Assembly (NCBI RefSeq): GCF_002099425.1
Contig: NW_018344339.1
Span: 186,001-250,000, forward strand
Length of the DNA: 64,000 nt
Reading direction: 5' to 3'
From: Phascolarctos cinereus
Lineage: Eukaryota; Chordata; Mammalia; Diprotodontia; Phascolarctidae
Part shown: piece by piece, positions 1 to 9,824 of the stretch
Layout of the letters: each line of letters starts with the position of its first letter
Numbering within the stretch: the first letter of the stretch is position 1
Notes under the pieces: generated by a model
Told to the model about the DNA's origin: nothing
The model's database searches: none
What the model saw: only the letters and a program-made list of their open reading frames with translations
Made by a program: the position numbers and the translations under genes

Positions 1-1240
1 AGATCCTAATTCTATTTATTAGTTTAATGATTTTTTTTTTAACTTTCAGTCTTATTAATCTCTCCTTTGATTTTCAGCATTTCCAATTTGGTGTTTAACT
101 GGGGAATTTTAATTTGTTCTTTTGGCTTTTTTTTGGTTGTTGTTGTTGCAGGCCCAATTCATTGATCTGTTCTTTTTCTATTTTATTGACATTAGCATTT
201 ACAGATATAAGGTTTTCCCTAAGTATTGCTTTGACTACATGCCATAAATTTTTGGTAAATTGTCACATTGTTGTCATTCTCTTTAATGAAATTATTAATT
301 GTTTCTGTGATTTGTTCTTTGACCCTCTCATTCTTTGGGATTAGATTCCTTACTTTCCAATTAATTTATAATCTATGTTTCCATGGCCTTTTATTGGATG
401 TAATTCTTATAGCATTATGATCTGAAAAGGATGCATTTAATATTTTTGCTTTTCTGCATTTGGTTGATTTTGATACCCTAGTACATGGTCAATTTTTATG
501 TATGTGCCATGTTTCACTGAGAAAAAGGTATGTTCTTTTCTATTCTCATTCAATTTTCTCTAGAGGTTTATCATATCTAACTTTTCTAAAATTCTGCTCA
601 TTTACTTAACTTATTTCTTGTTTATTTTTTGGTTAGATTTATCTGGTTCTGAAAGGAGAATGTTGAAATCTACTACTAATATGGTTTTACTGTCAATTTC
701 TTCTTATAACTCATTTAACTTTTCTTTAAGAATTTGGATGCCATACCATTTCATGCATGTATCTTTAGTATTGATATTCACTGACTATGATACCTTTTAT
801 TTGTTTTTAGGCAATTGTGGTTAAATGAATTGCCCAGGGTCACACAACTAGTAAGTGTCAAGTGTTTGGTCTGAGACCGGATTTGAACTCAGGTCCTTCT
901 GACTTCAGAGCTGGTGCTCTATCCACTGCGCTACCTAGCTGCCCCAGTATGATACCTTTTAGTAAAGTGTAATTTCCCTCCTTGTCTCTTTTCATTAGAT
1001 CTATTTTTGCTTTTGTTTTGTCTAAGATCAAGATTACTACCCCTGTTTTTTTTTCTTTATTTTTTTTTTTGCTTCAGCTAAAGCATAATAGATTCTGCTC
1101 TAGCCTTTTACCTTTACTCTGTGTGCATTTCTTGCAAACAGCATATTATAAGATTTTGGTTTTTAATTCAAATTTCTATCTGCTTTCATTTCATGGGTAA
1201 GTTCATCCCATTCACATTCATATTCGATATTACTGTTTAT
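1..1240 (-). pseudogene. L1 ORF2 endonuclease and following linker, broken
   Basis: On the minus strand the sequence matches the L1 ORF2 N-terminal apurinic-type endonuclease and, at 1-425, the region just after it (reads like SDH-x-AIRI, then a lysine/asparagine-rich linker). The reading is interrupted by stops, frame changes and the SINE at 800-947. The order endonuclease then linker is uninterrupted around 411-425. That makes it a useful comparison for L1 copy 3, where this same point is a deletion junction. Not functional. Confidence 0.7.
800..947 (-). mobile_element. tRNA-derived SINE (WSINE1/MAR1-like), inserted in L1
   Basis: About 140 bases with the promoter end at the right, ending CTACCTAGCTGCCCC, which is the reverse of a tRNA-like box A leader. 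A box B-like segment lies near 880-890, and the T-rich tail is at the left. Flanked by a perfect 14-base target-site duplication (TATGATACCTTTTA, 786-799 and 948-961). It sits inside the endonuclease part of L1 copy 1, so it is younger than that L1. Transcribed, if at all, by RNA polymerase III; it codes for no protein. Confidence 0.9.
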
Positions 1241-1639
1241 TTCCTCCATTCTGCTCTCTGCCCCACCTTTTTATTCTCCTTTCTCTCTTCCTTTACCCTG
1301 TCCCTCCTCAAAATTGTTTTGCTTCAGATCACCACTTCCTCTATCTGCTTTCCCTTCTATCAGATCCCTCTTCTATTATCCCCCATCACTCCTACTTCCC
1401 TGTAGGGTGAGCTAGATTTCTATACACATTTTAGTGTTTATGTTATTCCATCTTTGAGCCAAGTCTGATGAAAGTAAGGTTTAAGCATTGCTTGATCCAC
1501 CCTCCCCCATCTTGCCTTTGTAAAAGCCTCTTTTATTTGAGATAATTTATTATATTGTACCTCTCTCTTCCCCTTTGTCCTAGCATATCCCTTTTTAATC
1601 ACCCCTTAATTTAATTTTTTTTTAATTTATCATCCAGTT

Positions 1640-2800
1640 ACAGTTAACTCATACCCATGCCTTCTATCTGTGTTCACTCCTACTAATTGCTCTAAGAAAG
1701 AAGTTACAAATATCAACTTGCCATATAGGATGTAAACAATTTAACCTTATTAAATCCCTTTTGATTTCTATTTCCTATTTACCTTTTTATGCTTCTCTTG
1801 AGTCTTTTGTTTGAATGTCAAATTTTTTATTTAGCTCTGGTCTTTTTTTTTCTTAATCAGGAATGCTTGAAAGTCCTCAATTTCATTAAATATTAATTTT
1901 CCCCTGAAGTGTTATGCTCAGTTTTGCTGGGTAGATGATTCTTAATTGTAAGCCTTATTTCTTTGCCCTTCAGAACATCACATTCCAAGCCATCAGAACC
2001 TTTAATGTAGAAGCTGCCAAATCTTGTTTTATTCTGATTGTGACTTATGATATTTTTTTCTTTCTGCTTACAATATTGTCTCTTTCATCTGGGAGCTCTG
2101 GAATTTAGCTATAATATTCCTGGAAGTTCTCATTTTGAGATCTCTTTCAGGATGTTATTGGCAGATTTTTTTCAATTTCTATTTTGACCTCTGGGTCTAG
2201 GATATCAGGGCAGTTTTCTTTGATAATTCCTTGAAATATTTTTTTTTATCATGGCTTTCAGGTAGTCCAATAATCTTTAAGTTATCTCTTCTCAATCTAT
2301 TTAACATGTCAGTTGTTTTTCCAATAACTTATTTGGCATTTTCTTCTATTTTTTTCATTCTTTTGATTTTGTTTTGTTGTTTCTTGATGTCTCATGGAGT
2401 CCTTAGTTTCTACTTGCCCAATTTTAATTTTTAAGGGATTATTTTTTTTTCAGTGAGCTTGTGTACCTCTTTTTCTATTTGTCCAATTCTGCTTTTTAAG
2501 GAATTCTCATCAGTGGATTTTTGTGTCTCTTTTAACATTTAACTATTCTGTTTTTTAAGATGTTATTTTCTTCATTTTTTTATCCCTCCTTTAATCTAGC
2601 TGTTGACTCTTTCTTATATTATTTTCATTTCTTTTCCCCATTTTCTCTCTGTCTTTCTTATTTGATTTTTAAAATACTTTTTGATCTCTTTCAGGACCTG
2701 AGACAAACTCACTTCAGGACCTGAGACAAACTCACACTTTTCTTTGAGGCATTTCTTTGAACATTTTTCATTTATTTAGGTGCTTGGATTTCATTGTCTT
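1640..2800 (-). pseudogene. L1 ORF1 (RNA-binding chaperone), broken
   Basis: Reverse-complement fragments resemble marsupial L1 ORF1. A C-terminal piece reads NEIEDFQAF near 1850-1890. A central piece carries the ENCPDILDPEVKIEIEK-type motif near 2165-2215. An N-terminal lysine/glutamate-rich coiled-coil-like part runs to about 2750. A 23-base tandem duplication at 2690-2735 shifts the frame inside the coiled-coil part. Several stops are present, so no complete ORF1 remains. Confidence 0.65.
2690..2735. repeat. Perfect 23-base tandem duplication inside L1 ORF1
   Basis: Two adjacent identical 23-base units (2690-2712 and 2713-2735), each starting TTCAGGACCTGAGAC. The length is not a multiple of three, so it breaks the ORF1 frame. 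It is probably a private replication-slippage event in this copy. L1 copy 2 shows no such doubling in the corresponding region near 29500. Confidence 0.9.
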
Positions 2801-2900
2801 CTTCTGAATTTGTGTTTTGGTCTCTCTGTCACCATAGGGGAATATGGGAGAGCTCAGACAATTCCCTGCCTCTGCTCCACCACCTTGACTCCTTGGTATC

Positions 2901-3139
2901 CCTTTTTTATTTTAATTATTAACACTAAGCCATTTTATAGTCTCTGCCACTATTGTGTATTACTGATGATTTAATTAAGAAAAATTTACTTAGATTTCAA
3001 AGTCTAAATAGTAGCCTTCATTCTTCCAGAATTCCTCTGGCTTCTTAAAATCTTCTTTATAGACTTCACTCTATTATTTGTAGTTTGGAATATTATAAAT
3101 GGATACATAAAATCTTTGTTTAAAGTGTATAAGGGAAGA
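2901..3139. other. AT-rich sequence, nothing recognised
   Basis: No repeat family, open frame or RNA gene is apparent between the L1 5' end and the MIR fragment that follows. Confidence 0.5.
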
Positions 3140-3236
3140 TGAATCATAAGAATTAAGGATCATAGAATGTCAAAATTTCTAGTTCATCCCTCTCATTTTA
3201 TAGAAGATGAACCTGAGCCCTGAGACTAGAACCTAA
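3140..3236 (-). mobile_element. MIR/CORE-SINE fragment
   Basis: Contains the degenerate pattern 'GGATCATAGAATGTCA ... CATTTTATAGAAGATGAACCTGAG', which is the reverse complement of the MIR-type core. Strongly diverged, no target-site duplication seen. Directly abuts a possible CR1/L3 remnant. Confidence 0.6.
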
Positions 3237-3425
3237 ATCTTCATACCGTTGGTGTATAGTTGGACTATGACCTTCCTTATTCCCTGTAATATATCTCTCC
3301 TAATATACATTGCATTAGCTTTCTTGGCTGCTATTTCATAATGTTTAATCATTTTCTGTTTGCATTTTACTGACTCATCTAGATCTTCTATGCAGAAGTG
3401 GCCCAAGACATGGAGATTGCTATTG
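3237..3425 (-). pseudogene. CR1/L3-like LINE reverse-transcriptase remnant
   Basis: The minus-strand reading includes AAKKANAM followed about 15 residues later by RKVIVQLYT. This matches the spacing and sense of the CR1/L3 segment usually read as VAKKANAIL ... REVIVPLYS. Upstream VLGHFCIEDLDE resembles the DLGVxVDEKL segment. Only about 60 residues are recognisable. The assignment is inference from remembered family motifs. Confidence 0.45.
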
Positions 3426-4404
3426 CATTCTAGTGAAGAGTTTGGCTTCAATGCTTTCAAATCCACATTGGGAAAGAGCCCTGAAAGGATTAAATAGAAA
3501 TTCCAAAAAAAGCACCACAATTCCAGAAAACCATAGTTCTTGGTTAATTAGTGGTTAAAGAACTGAAAAGGTCAAAAGTGATAACTTTTCCAAATATTAA
3601 GGAGAAAACTTGTTTTTATAGGCTAACAGAGCATCAATGGAGAGGTCATAAATCTAATATGGTTATAACATATGCCAAATCTTTCAAGTTCACACTGTGT
3701 TCACCATCCTCATCCACTTTCAAATATACATACACAGAAAAGAATTTGTGGAGCTTTGTGATTACAATTAAGAAGTTTATTGCTACTAATAGAAGGATCC
3801 TTCAGTATATCTCTCAATTTATACTCATAGAGTATGGAAATATGCTAAGTAGTAATACATATTCTCATATATTGAGAGGCTTGATGATATAATCTCTTGA
3901 TGTATTTATCAGTAAGGAATGATCCTTGATAGCAGGATTATTTTTCATTTTGGTTTTGCGTTCCCGATGTTTAGTACGTAGTATTAAGAAACATTTGTTG
4001 TAATGAATTTGATTGCTTACTAGGCAGAATATATCCATATCTTCAAATTCCATCAATACTCCAAAAACTTAAATTAAGAGAATAGGTAGAAAAAGGAAGA
4101 AAACTGGAATGGACTTTTAGATGTTGCAGAAATCATATTTTTTTCACTAGATAGGATTGTACTTAAACTATCCCAAGATGGGAGATAACTATTATTTTCC
4201 TTAATTTTTTTCAAGAAAAAAAAAGTAATGCATTTCAGTATCTTAGAATTCTGAGAGTCAGTTAGTTTTATTATAATAAATTTTCCTTACTGAAAGTCAA
4301 GGCTGTTATTTCTATATCAGAAAAAGATCTTGGAGATCATGTATTGCACTCACTTCTACCCCTTCCTCACCACCAGTGAGGGAATTGAATTCTAGAGAGT
4401 TTCA
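3426..4404. other. Unassigned sequence, possible old CR1/L3 tract near 4350
   Basis: Mostly single-copy-looking AT-rich DNA. A short stretch near 4345-4385 (CACCAGTGAGGGAATTGAA) resembles part of the CR1/L3 3' region, but too little survives to be sure. Open frames here are short and without recognisable domains. Confidence 0.4.
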
Positions 4405-4535
4405 TGGAATCATAAACCTAGAATCAGGGACCATAGGGATTATCTTGCCTAGCACTCTAATTTTATAGATGAGGAAACTGAGACCCTGAAAAGTTGAAGG
4501 ACTTCAGTCGAGGTCCCACAGGTAGCAAGTGTCAA
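4405..4535 (-). mobile_element. MIR/CORE-SINE fragment
   Basis: Reverse-oriented MIR core with the recognisable GATGAGGAAACTGAGACCC and CACAGGTAGCAAGTGTC blocks. Diverged and truncated at the right by an L2-like segment. Confidence 0.75.
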
Positions 4536-4594
4536 TAACTGATAAAAATTCATTAAGTTCTTGTATGTGTAAGGGAATGTGCTTGGTGCTTGGG

Positions 4595-4637
<43 letters not shown>

Positions 4638-4745
4638 TACACACACACACACAAATGAACAACAGTTTCTGTCTGCAAGGAGCTTACAATCTAGGGGAAA
4701 ACAATATAGAAAAGAAAGCTGAAAATAAAAAGGAGCAAAGGTACC
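4536..4745 (-). mobile_element. L2 LINE 3' end, with a CA repeat inside
   Basis: Reads 'TTCATTAAGTTCTTGTATGTG...TGCTTGGTGCTTGGGG' and 'CTGCAAGGAGCTTACAATCTAGGG', the reverse complement of the L2 3' untranslated end. A (CA)n microsatellite (4597-4652) has grown in the middle. Confidence 0.7.
4597..4652. repeat. (CA)n microsatellite
   Basis: About 56 bases of CA dinucleotides with a few interruptions, inside the L2 remnant. Confidence 0.95.
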
Positions 4746-5649
4746 TGGCATGATGGAGAAGTACAAAATGAATTCAGCCAGGTGGGAAATGAGGAGATAT
4801 TTGTCCTGTCTCTCCTTTCTAAATGGAGGAGGAGGAGTTCATGACTTCACCCTCAAATTAGAGGGGCAGAGGATACTGACTCCCAAGAATTACTGGATCC
4901 TACAGGATTTGGGGATTTTCACAATAATGAACTATGAACATGGTGAAGAAGTCAAAGAAGACCAAAATAAGGCTTAGAGCTGGGATTTGAACTGAAACCC
5001 ACTGGCTTTAATTCCCATCCAGACTCACAGGAAGTAGCAGATCCTAGATTTGAATCTAGATACTCTGATTCCAAGTACAAGGATCTTTACCTCCTGTTTA
5101 CTTATGAGCTGAAATTGATATTCATTCAGGAGATGAATCCTTGACTAGCACGGGATGAAGGGCATCTGGTATCATACTGCTGTTATTTTTTTTTTCTACT
5201 GTGAGACAACCAAGTATTGTTTCAAAAATTAGAACTTTATTGTACATATTTCATAGATATGTCACCTCATACAAAGTACTTTGGAAGCTGTAGTGAACAA
5301 ACTTTTGGAGTTCGGTTTCTGAAAGCTGAATTCTGCTCTAGATGCATTGTTACAGCAGAGCTGAAGGGTAGAACGTTAAGCTCTAGTTTGCCTACTTTGC
5401 TAAAGATGATTTAAAACCAAAACCTGAGCAGTAGAATGATTCTGAGTAAGCTAATAATAAAGAAAATGCTATCAGGAAGAGTACTTAAGTTTACTTTTGG
5501 AAAGGAAAACCAGCTAAAGGAATGCAGTTAACCTCAAAATGGCTTCCTGTATTCTATTGGTGGCTGTTAGTCTTGTCTCCAGAAAACATTTAGCTGTTTT
5601 CTTTAAAAAGCTCTTTTATGGCTTCAGTAGTGTTATTCTCCCAACCATA
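4746..5649. other. Unassigned sequence
   Basis: No convincing coding region or RNA gene. Around 4980-5100 two MIR-like scraps may be present (GGGATTTGAACTGAAACC, GATTTGAATCTAGATACTC), too decayed to delimit. Confidence 0.4.
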
Positions 5650-5775
5650 CAGTGAAATCATAGAATGGCAGTATTGGAAGAAACCTGGCAATTCTAGGTC
5701 AACCTCCCCATTTATAGATGAGGAAATTGAGGCCCAGAGAAAGAAAGTGATTTGACTTGGGATCACACAGTAAGT
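5650..5775 (-). mobile_element. MIR/CORE-SINE fragment
   Basis: Reverse MIR core with the ATAGATGAGGAAATTGAGGCCC block and a GGGATCACACAGTAAG end. Adjacent to the CR1/L3 remnant that follows. Confidence 0.75.
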
Positions 5776-5886
5776 CACACAATCTCAGACTTGGAAGGAG
5801 CCTATAAGGCAACTATTCCAACCTGTATCTGAACAGTAATCTACTTTACCACATTTTTGACAACTGGTCATTTGGTAGACCCAGTA

Positions 5887-5921
5887 CTTTCTTTCTTTCT
5901 CTTTCTTTCTTTCTTTCTTTT

Positions 5922-5957
<36 letters not shown>

Positions 5958-5961
5958 TTTT

Positions 5962-5993
<32 letters not shown>

Positions 5994-5996
5994 TTT

Positions 5997-6041
<45 letters not shown>

Positions 6042-6202
6042 TCTCTCTCTCTCTCTCTCACTTTTGGACTAGGCAATGGGGTTAAGTGACTTGCCCAGGG
6101 TCACACAGCTAGTAAATGTCAAGTGTCCGAGGCCAGATTTGAACTCAGGTCCTCCTGACTCCAAAGCCGGAGCTCTATCCACTGTGCCACCTAGCTGCCC
6201 CA
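5887..6202 (-). mobile_element. tRNA-derived SINE with its tail grown into a (TTTC)n tract
   Basis: SINE body at about 6061-6202, promoter end on the right (CACCTAGCTGCCCC). Target-site duplication TAGACCCAGTA at 5876-5886 and 6203-6213 encloses the body plus the whole (TTTC)n/(TC)n tract. The microsatellite therefore occupies the position of the SINE A-rich tail and arose from it. It is inserted in the CR1/L3 remnant. Confidence 0.92.
5888..6060. repeat. (TTTC)n then (TC)n microsatellite
   Basis: About 170 bases of pyrimidine tetranucleotide repeat, (GAAA)n on the other strand. Long open frames of serine/phenylalanine or lysine/arginine/glutamate across it are artefacts of the repeat. Confidence 0.97.
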
Positions 6203-6410
6203 TAGACCCAGTATTTCTTGAGGTAGTCAGTTCTACAATAGGCAATTCAAATTATTAAAAATTTTTTTTCCCTTACACAGAGATTAAATTTGCCTCTCTG
6301 TAAAATGTTACATAAATTTATTTTAGTCCTGCCATCTGGGGTCAAGCAAAGAAATTCTAAATCCCTCTCATGCGAGAGAGAATAGCAGGGACCACCCCTT
6401 TTACCTCTCC

Positions 6411-7274
6411 AAATGGAGCATGCTTAAAGTTGCCATTCCTGGTTCTGGTGTTTTGGGGTTTTCTTCCAACTTCACGGTGACCTAGTGTTGGTACATTTTG
6501 GTATGACATATTAAACTTTGAGTTCTGCCTTGGTCATCCTCTTGTTCCATGACTGTGGTAGGTGGTAGAGAGTTGTATATGTCAAAGAATAGTTGGCTTC
6601 CAGCTTGACCCTTTTGACTTTGACTCTTCAGTGTGGCAAGAAGTGCATTCTTTACTTTGATTTTCTTACACAAGGCAAAGGGAAGATGAGTGCTGCTCTT
6701 TCTCCTCACCCTGACACTGCCCCTCTAGCAGCGTCAGGACTGGACTGGTAGCAGAAATGTTTTCTGCATAAGATTTGCATATTCCTCTAAAATGTAAAAT
6801 AAATTATATAAGTTAAATTACTGAATCATCTTTTGTTAATTCATGCTTAGGAGTCTTTTATTTTTAGCATTTCTTTTGAGTGTAGGAATAAATTATCTCA
6901 TACTCGATTTATGTTATACATCAACTGCTTTTTTTGGGGAGACCCTAGACATAATTATTCTCAGGATGGGAGACTTAATGAGCCAAAGAATGAGAACAGA
7001 GAATCTAACTTCTTTCTTTAGAGGAAGCTTTCTCTAGGGTTGAATTCCATCAAGTTACATACCTGGGTCCAGAGCAGAAGGGCCCTCAAACGAGGGAGCA
7101 AGTGCTTTAGTACCTACAGCTCTTAAAGTGACCTATGAGCCATCCCATAATGTTGTAATAGCTATCATATTCAGACTGGATCAAGGCTGTTGTCAGGGCT
7201 CGCATTAGAACCCGGGTCTCCTGGCTCTTAATTCAGCTGTCTTTCTGTTATGACCATTATGATTGATATTAGAA
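6411..7274. other. Unassigned sequence with an old MIR scrap
   Basis: No gene seen. Around 7190-7260 a decayed reverse MIR end is possible (GGGCTCGCATTAGAACCCGGGTCTCC). The remainder is unique-looking. Confidence 0.4.
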
Positions 7275-7495
7275 CATGCCATTGGCAAAATGGAAAAATC
7301 ACTGAATTTAGAGTCAGAAACTCTGAATTCAGGTCATAGATTTGCCACTTACTACCTGTGTGATCTTGAGCAAAGTTGCTAACATTTCCCTTGGCTTGAA
7401 TTTCCCTTCCTTATCTATACAATAAGGGAGGTGGGCACATAATCTCTAAAGGTTCTTTCTATTCCCACCTTACTATGATATTATGTCACTTTATA
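7275..7495 (+). mobile_element. MIR/THER1-type SINE
   Basis: Forward SINE with a tRNA-like start (GGCAAAATGGAAAAATCACTG), the TTGCCACTTACTACCTGTGTG core and a 3' part TTCTTTCTATTCCCACC. Diverged. Confidence 0.75.
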
Positions 7496-7544
7496 AACTG
7501 ATCTTGAGGAGTTGCACATCTCTTGTAAGGCTTAAAAAGACTGG

Positions 7545-7702
7545 GAGGCAGCTGGGTGGTGGAGTGAATAGAGTACTGGCTCTGTAGTTAGGAAGATCCG
7601 ACTTAAAATATGGCCTCAGACATTTACTAGTTGTGTGACCTTGGGCAAGTCACTTAATCCCATTTGCTTCTTCCCCCAACCCATCCCCCCACCAAAAAAA
7701 AA
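7545..7702 (+). mobile_element. tRNA-derived SINE (MAR1-like)
   Basis: Forward copy starting GGCAGCTGGGTGGTGGAG (box A region). It includes the CATTTACTAGTTGTGTGACC and GGGCAAGTCACTTAATCCC core blocks, with a C-rich then A-rich end at about 7700. Confidence 0.85.
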
Positions 7703-7824
7703 AAGACTTAAGGAATCATGAAGATAGGCTACTTCCTCTCTCCCCTTTATGTTGTATGCCTGCTCAGAAAGAATAAGATATTAAAACATGGAAGGTTTGG
7801 GTTTTAGAAAGAATAGTTTATCTG

Positions 7825-7978
7825 TTATGATTCCCTTTTTTTGCTAATGAGACAACTGAGATCCAGAAGAGTGAAGAAATCTGGCTAAGGGGAAACAGCT
7901 AGTCACAGCCAGTCAGAGGCAGGACTGAAGCCAGATCTTCTGTTTCCTAGTCCATTACTCTGCATGTTGCCCTGACTT
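7825..7978 (-). mobile_element. MIR/CORE-SINE fragment
   Basis: Reverse MIR core: GAGACAACTGAGATCCAGAA, then a CAGTCAGAGGCAGGACTGAA end. Old and diverged. Confidence 0.65.
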
Positions 7979-9001
7979 TAATTATAAAATCAAAAAGCAA
8001 AATTTGTAATAAAGACTTACAGAAATTGTTTGAGTTAGTGGTGTCTTTTTTTTTTTTACTTTTCACATTTACTATTTGATTATAATTAATTATTTCTGTA
8101 AAGTTACCTTTTGGGTTCTGAAGCCAGCCTCACAATGAACTCAGCAGCTTTCCTCTGGCTCTAACACTTTTAGGTGTTGCCTATGTTCTGTTTCAAATAT
8201 TGAGCTTCTTTATATACCCTTTCATAACAGACTTAGCACGAATACCCTTTGTCCTCTAGAAGAAATCAAGTATTAAGATCTAAGCCTGGACCCTGTGATA
8301 TTTTTCTGCATCCTTGAATAACCACCTGGGCAGGCAAAAGGTATCTCTTTAATTGTGAGTGCTTTCCTGCACGATTCTACCCCAAATGATAAGTCTTGAA
8401 TCTTTAAGGTCAGAATAGTGTGTGTGTTGTTAGGCAGCTACAGGGAGCCTAGGTGAGATCTTTGAAGTATGTCTAATATTGAAAGCTGGGAATAAGGTGG
8501 ATATTTCAGATCATGAAAAGGAGGAGAAGCAATGCTGAGTGCTTAATACCTTTGTTGGATGTGCAAAGATGTGGCTTAAACTTGAAGAAAGTACTGCCTC
8601 CCATTTCTTTTCCTGTTTTGCTTAGGGAACTCTCTACTTCATTGAATAGGTGAAATTCATTTTATGTGAAATATACAGCATTCACAATTATTGAGGAGGG
8701 TATTTACTTCATGCATGTTTTACTGACCAGATTTTGTATTTCCATGTGTGCAAATATGTGCAAGTATGTTCGATAAAGTTAAGTTTAGAACATTGCTCAT
8801 GGATGATTATTAACTATTGGGCAATAATTAGGACAGTGGTCCTTTCCTGATTAAACCATGTTCCCCTCATTGCTTTTATTATCTGTGATCTGTCATTGAG
8901 TACAATCCACTATTTTTAAGGAAGCAAGTAAATTAAGCTAAAATGTCATAGACCCCTTTTTTGGCACTCTAGTAAGGCTTATGGACCTCTCTTAGAATGA
9001 C
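7979..9001. other. Unassigned single-copy sequence
   Basis: No repeat family or gene recognised. AT-rich with only short open frames. Confidence 0.5.
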
Positions 9002-9151
9002 CTTTTTTTTTTTTAGGCAATTGGGGTTAAGTGACTTGCCCAGGGTCACACAGTTAGTAATTGTTAAGTGTTTGGTTTGAGGCTGGATTTGAGCTCAGGT
9101 CCTCCTGACTTCAGGGCCAGTGCTCTATCCACTGTGCCACCTAGCTGCCCC
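9002..9151 (-). mobile_element. tRNA-derived SINE (WSINE1/MAR1-like)
   Basis: Short SINE with T-rich tail at left (9002-9014) and promoter end at right (CCACCTAGCTGCCC). Target-site duplication TAGAATGAC at 8993-9001 and 9152-9160, followed on both sides by a similar T-rich run. Confidence 0.92.
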
Positions 9152-9160
9152 TAGAATGAC

Positions 9161-9824
9161 ATTTTTGAGTAAATTGAAGTAAATGCTAAATTTCGTCTAG
9201 AGATTAGTAAAAACGAAGATGCATCTTTTTTCCCATTCATATTCACAGATCGCTTGAAATCTATACATTGACCCTTACATAGATCACAGGGTATGAACCC
9301 ATGAGAATGGCTTTTATTATGTGCAAGAGCTAGTGATATTTTACTGTTATGATGAGCCCACAGGATCCTAGACAGGCGATCACAAAAATAGTCAGTGTGG
9401 AGAGTGGCCAGGACCATCTGTTCCTTATATACCATTGATCTTTTTCTTTATGACTGTTCTCCCCCTCCTGCAGTGTCCCGTCTGCCTCAACAGACTCTTA
9501 CTTGGGTACCTTGAAATATGCCCAGCAGCCACATTTTATTTCCAGAAGTCAGTAGCCAAGACACTACTTAGACTGTGATTCCCTTATATTTTTCTGATCC
9601 TGTCTGGTTAACCTGGGGGGAGTTTGATTTCAGCGGGAGCCAACCTTGCTTCACAAGAGACTGGACAAAGACCACTTTATCAGGGAACCTAAACTGTCCT
9701 TTGTAAGTAACCATAAATGCATTCAAGTCTGTCTTCAACTGTTTATAGATAACATTTCAAAGCATCTGTCATCACATTGTAAGCTAAAATGAGACAACTT
9801 CAAGTAAGGTGGGCATGCACTGAG
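9161..9824. other. Unassigned single-copy sequence
   Basis: No recognised repeat. A 94-residue open frame on the minus strand (9151-9435) starts in the SINE flank and has no recognisable domain; I do not call it a gene. Confidence 0.5.

Larger units (their letters stand above)
1..2900 (-). mobile_element. L1 LINE copy 1, 5' part (3' part outside window)
   Basis: Reverse complement reads as a marsupial L1 from the 5' end near 2900 through ORF1, the inter-ORF spacer and the start of ORF2, running off the window at base 1. The 5' end is inferred from a motif near 2875-2890 that reads, on the sense strand, like the usual L1 start (GTCAAGGTGGTGGAG). A tRNA-derived SINE interrupts ORF2 at 800-947. 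Relative to L1 copy 2 in this window, most of the 5' UTR is missing around 2836. Many stops and frame changes make this an old, inactive copy. The 3' end and target-site duplication cannot be seen. Confidence 0.85.
5776..6410 (-). mobile_element. CR1/L3 LINE 3' remnant split by a SINE
   Basis: Left part (5776-5886) and right part (6203-6410) together resemble, in reverse, the CR1/L3-type 3' region. Recognisable blocks are TGACAACTGGTCAT, TTAAATTTGCCTCTCTGTAA and CATCTGGGGTCAAGCA. The SINE at 5887-6202 separates the two parts and duplicates the target. A LINE, so shown as an ordinary fossil; no coding part seen. Confidence 0.6.

Noticed and set aside
4449-4766. Cys/Val-rich frames across CA/GT repeats (also 15090, 46664, 51755, 61991)
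   Set aside because: Dinucleotide repeats translated; no start context or domain support.
5846-6076. Long open frames of Ser/Phe or Lys/Arg/Glu
   Set aside because: Produced by the (TTTC)n tract read on either strand; no unique protein sequence.
7545-7702. tRNA gene candidates (box A / box B-like sequences in the SINEs)
   Set aside because: These belong to tRNA-derived SINE heads, lack a full cloverleaf and are dispersed with SINE bodies.
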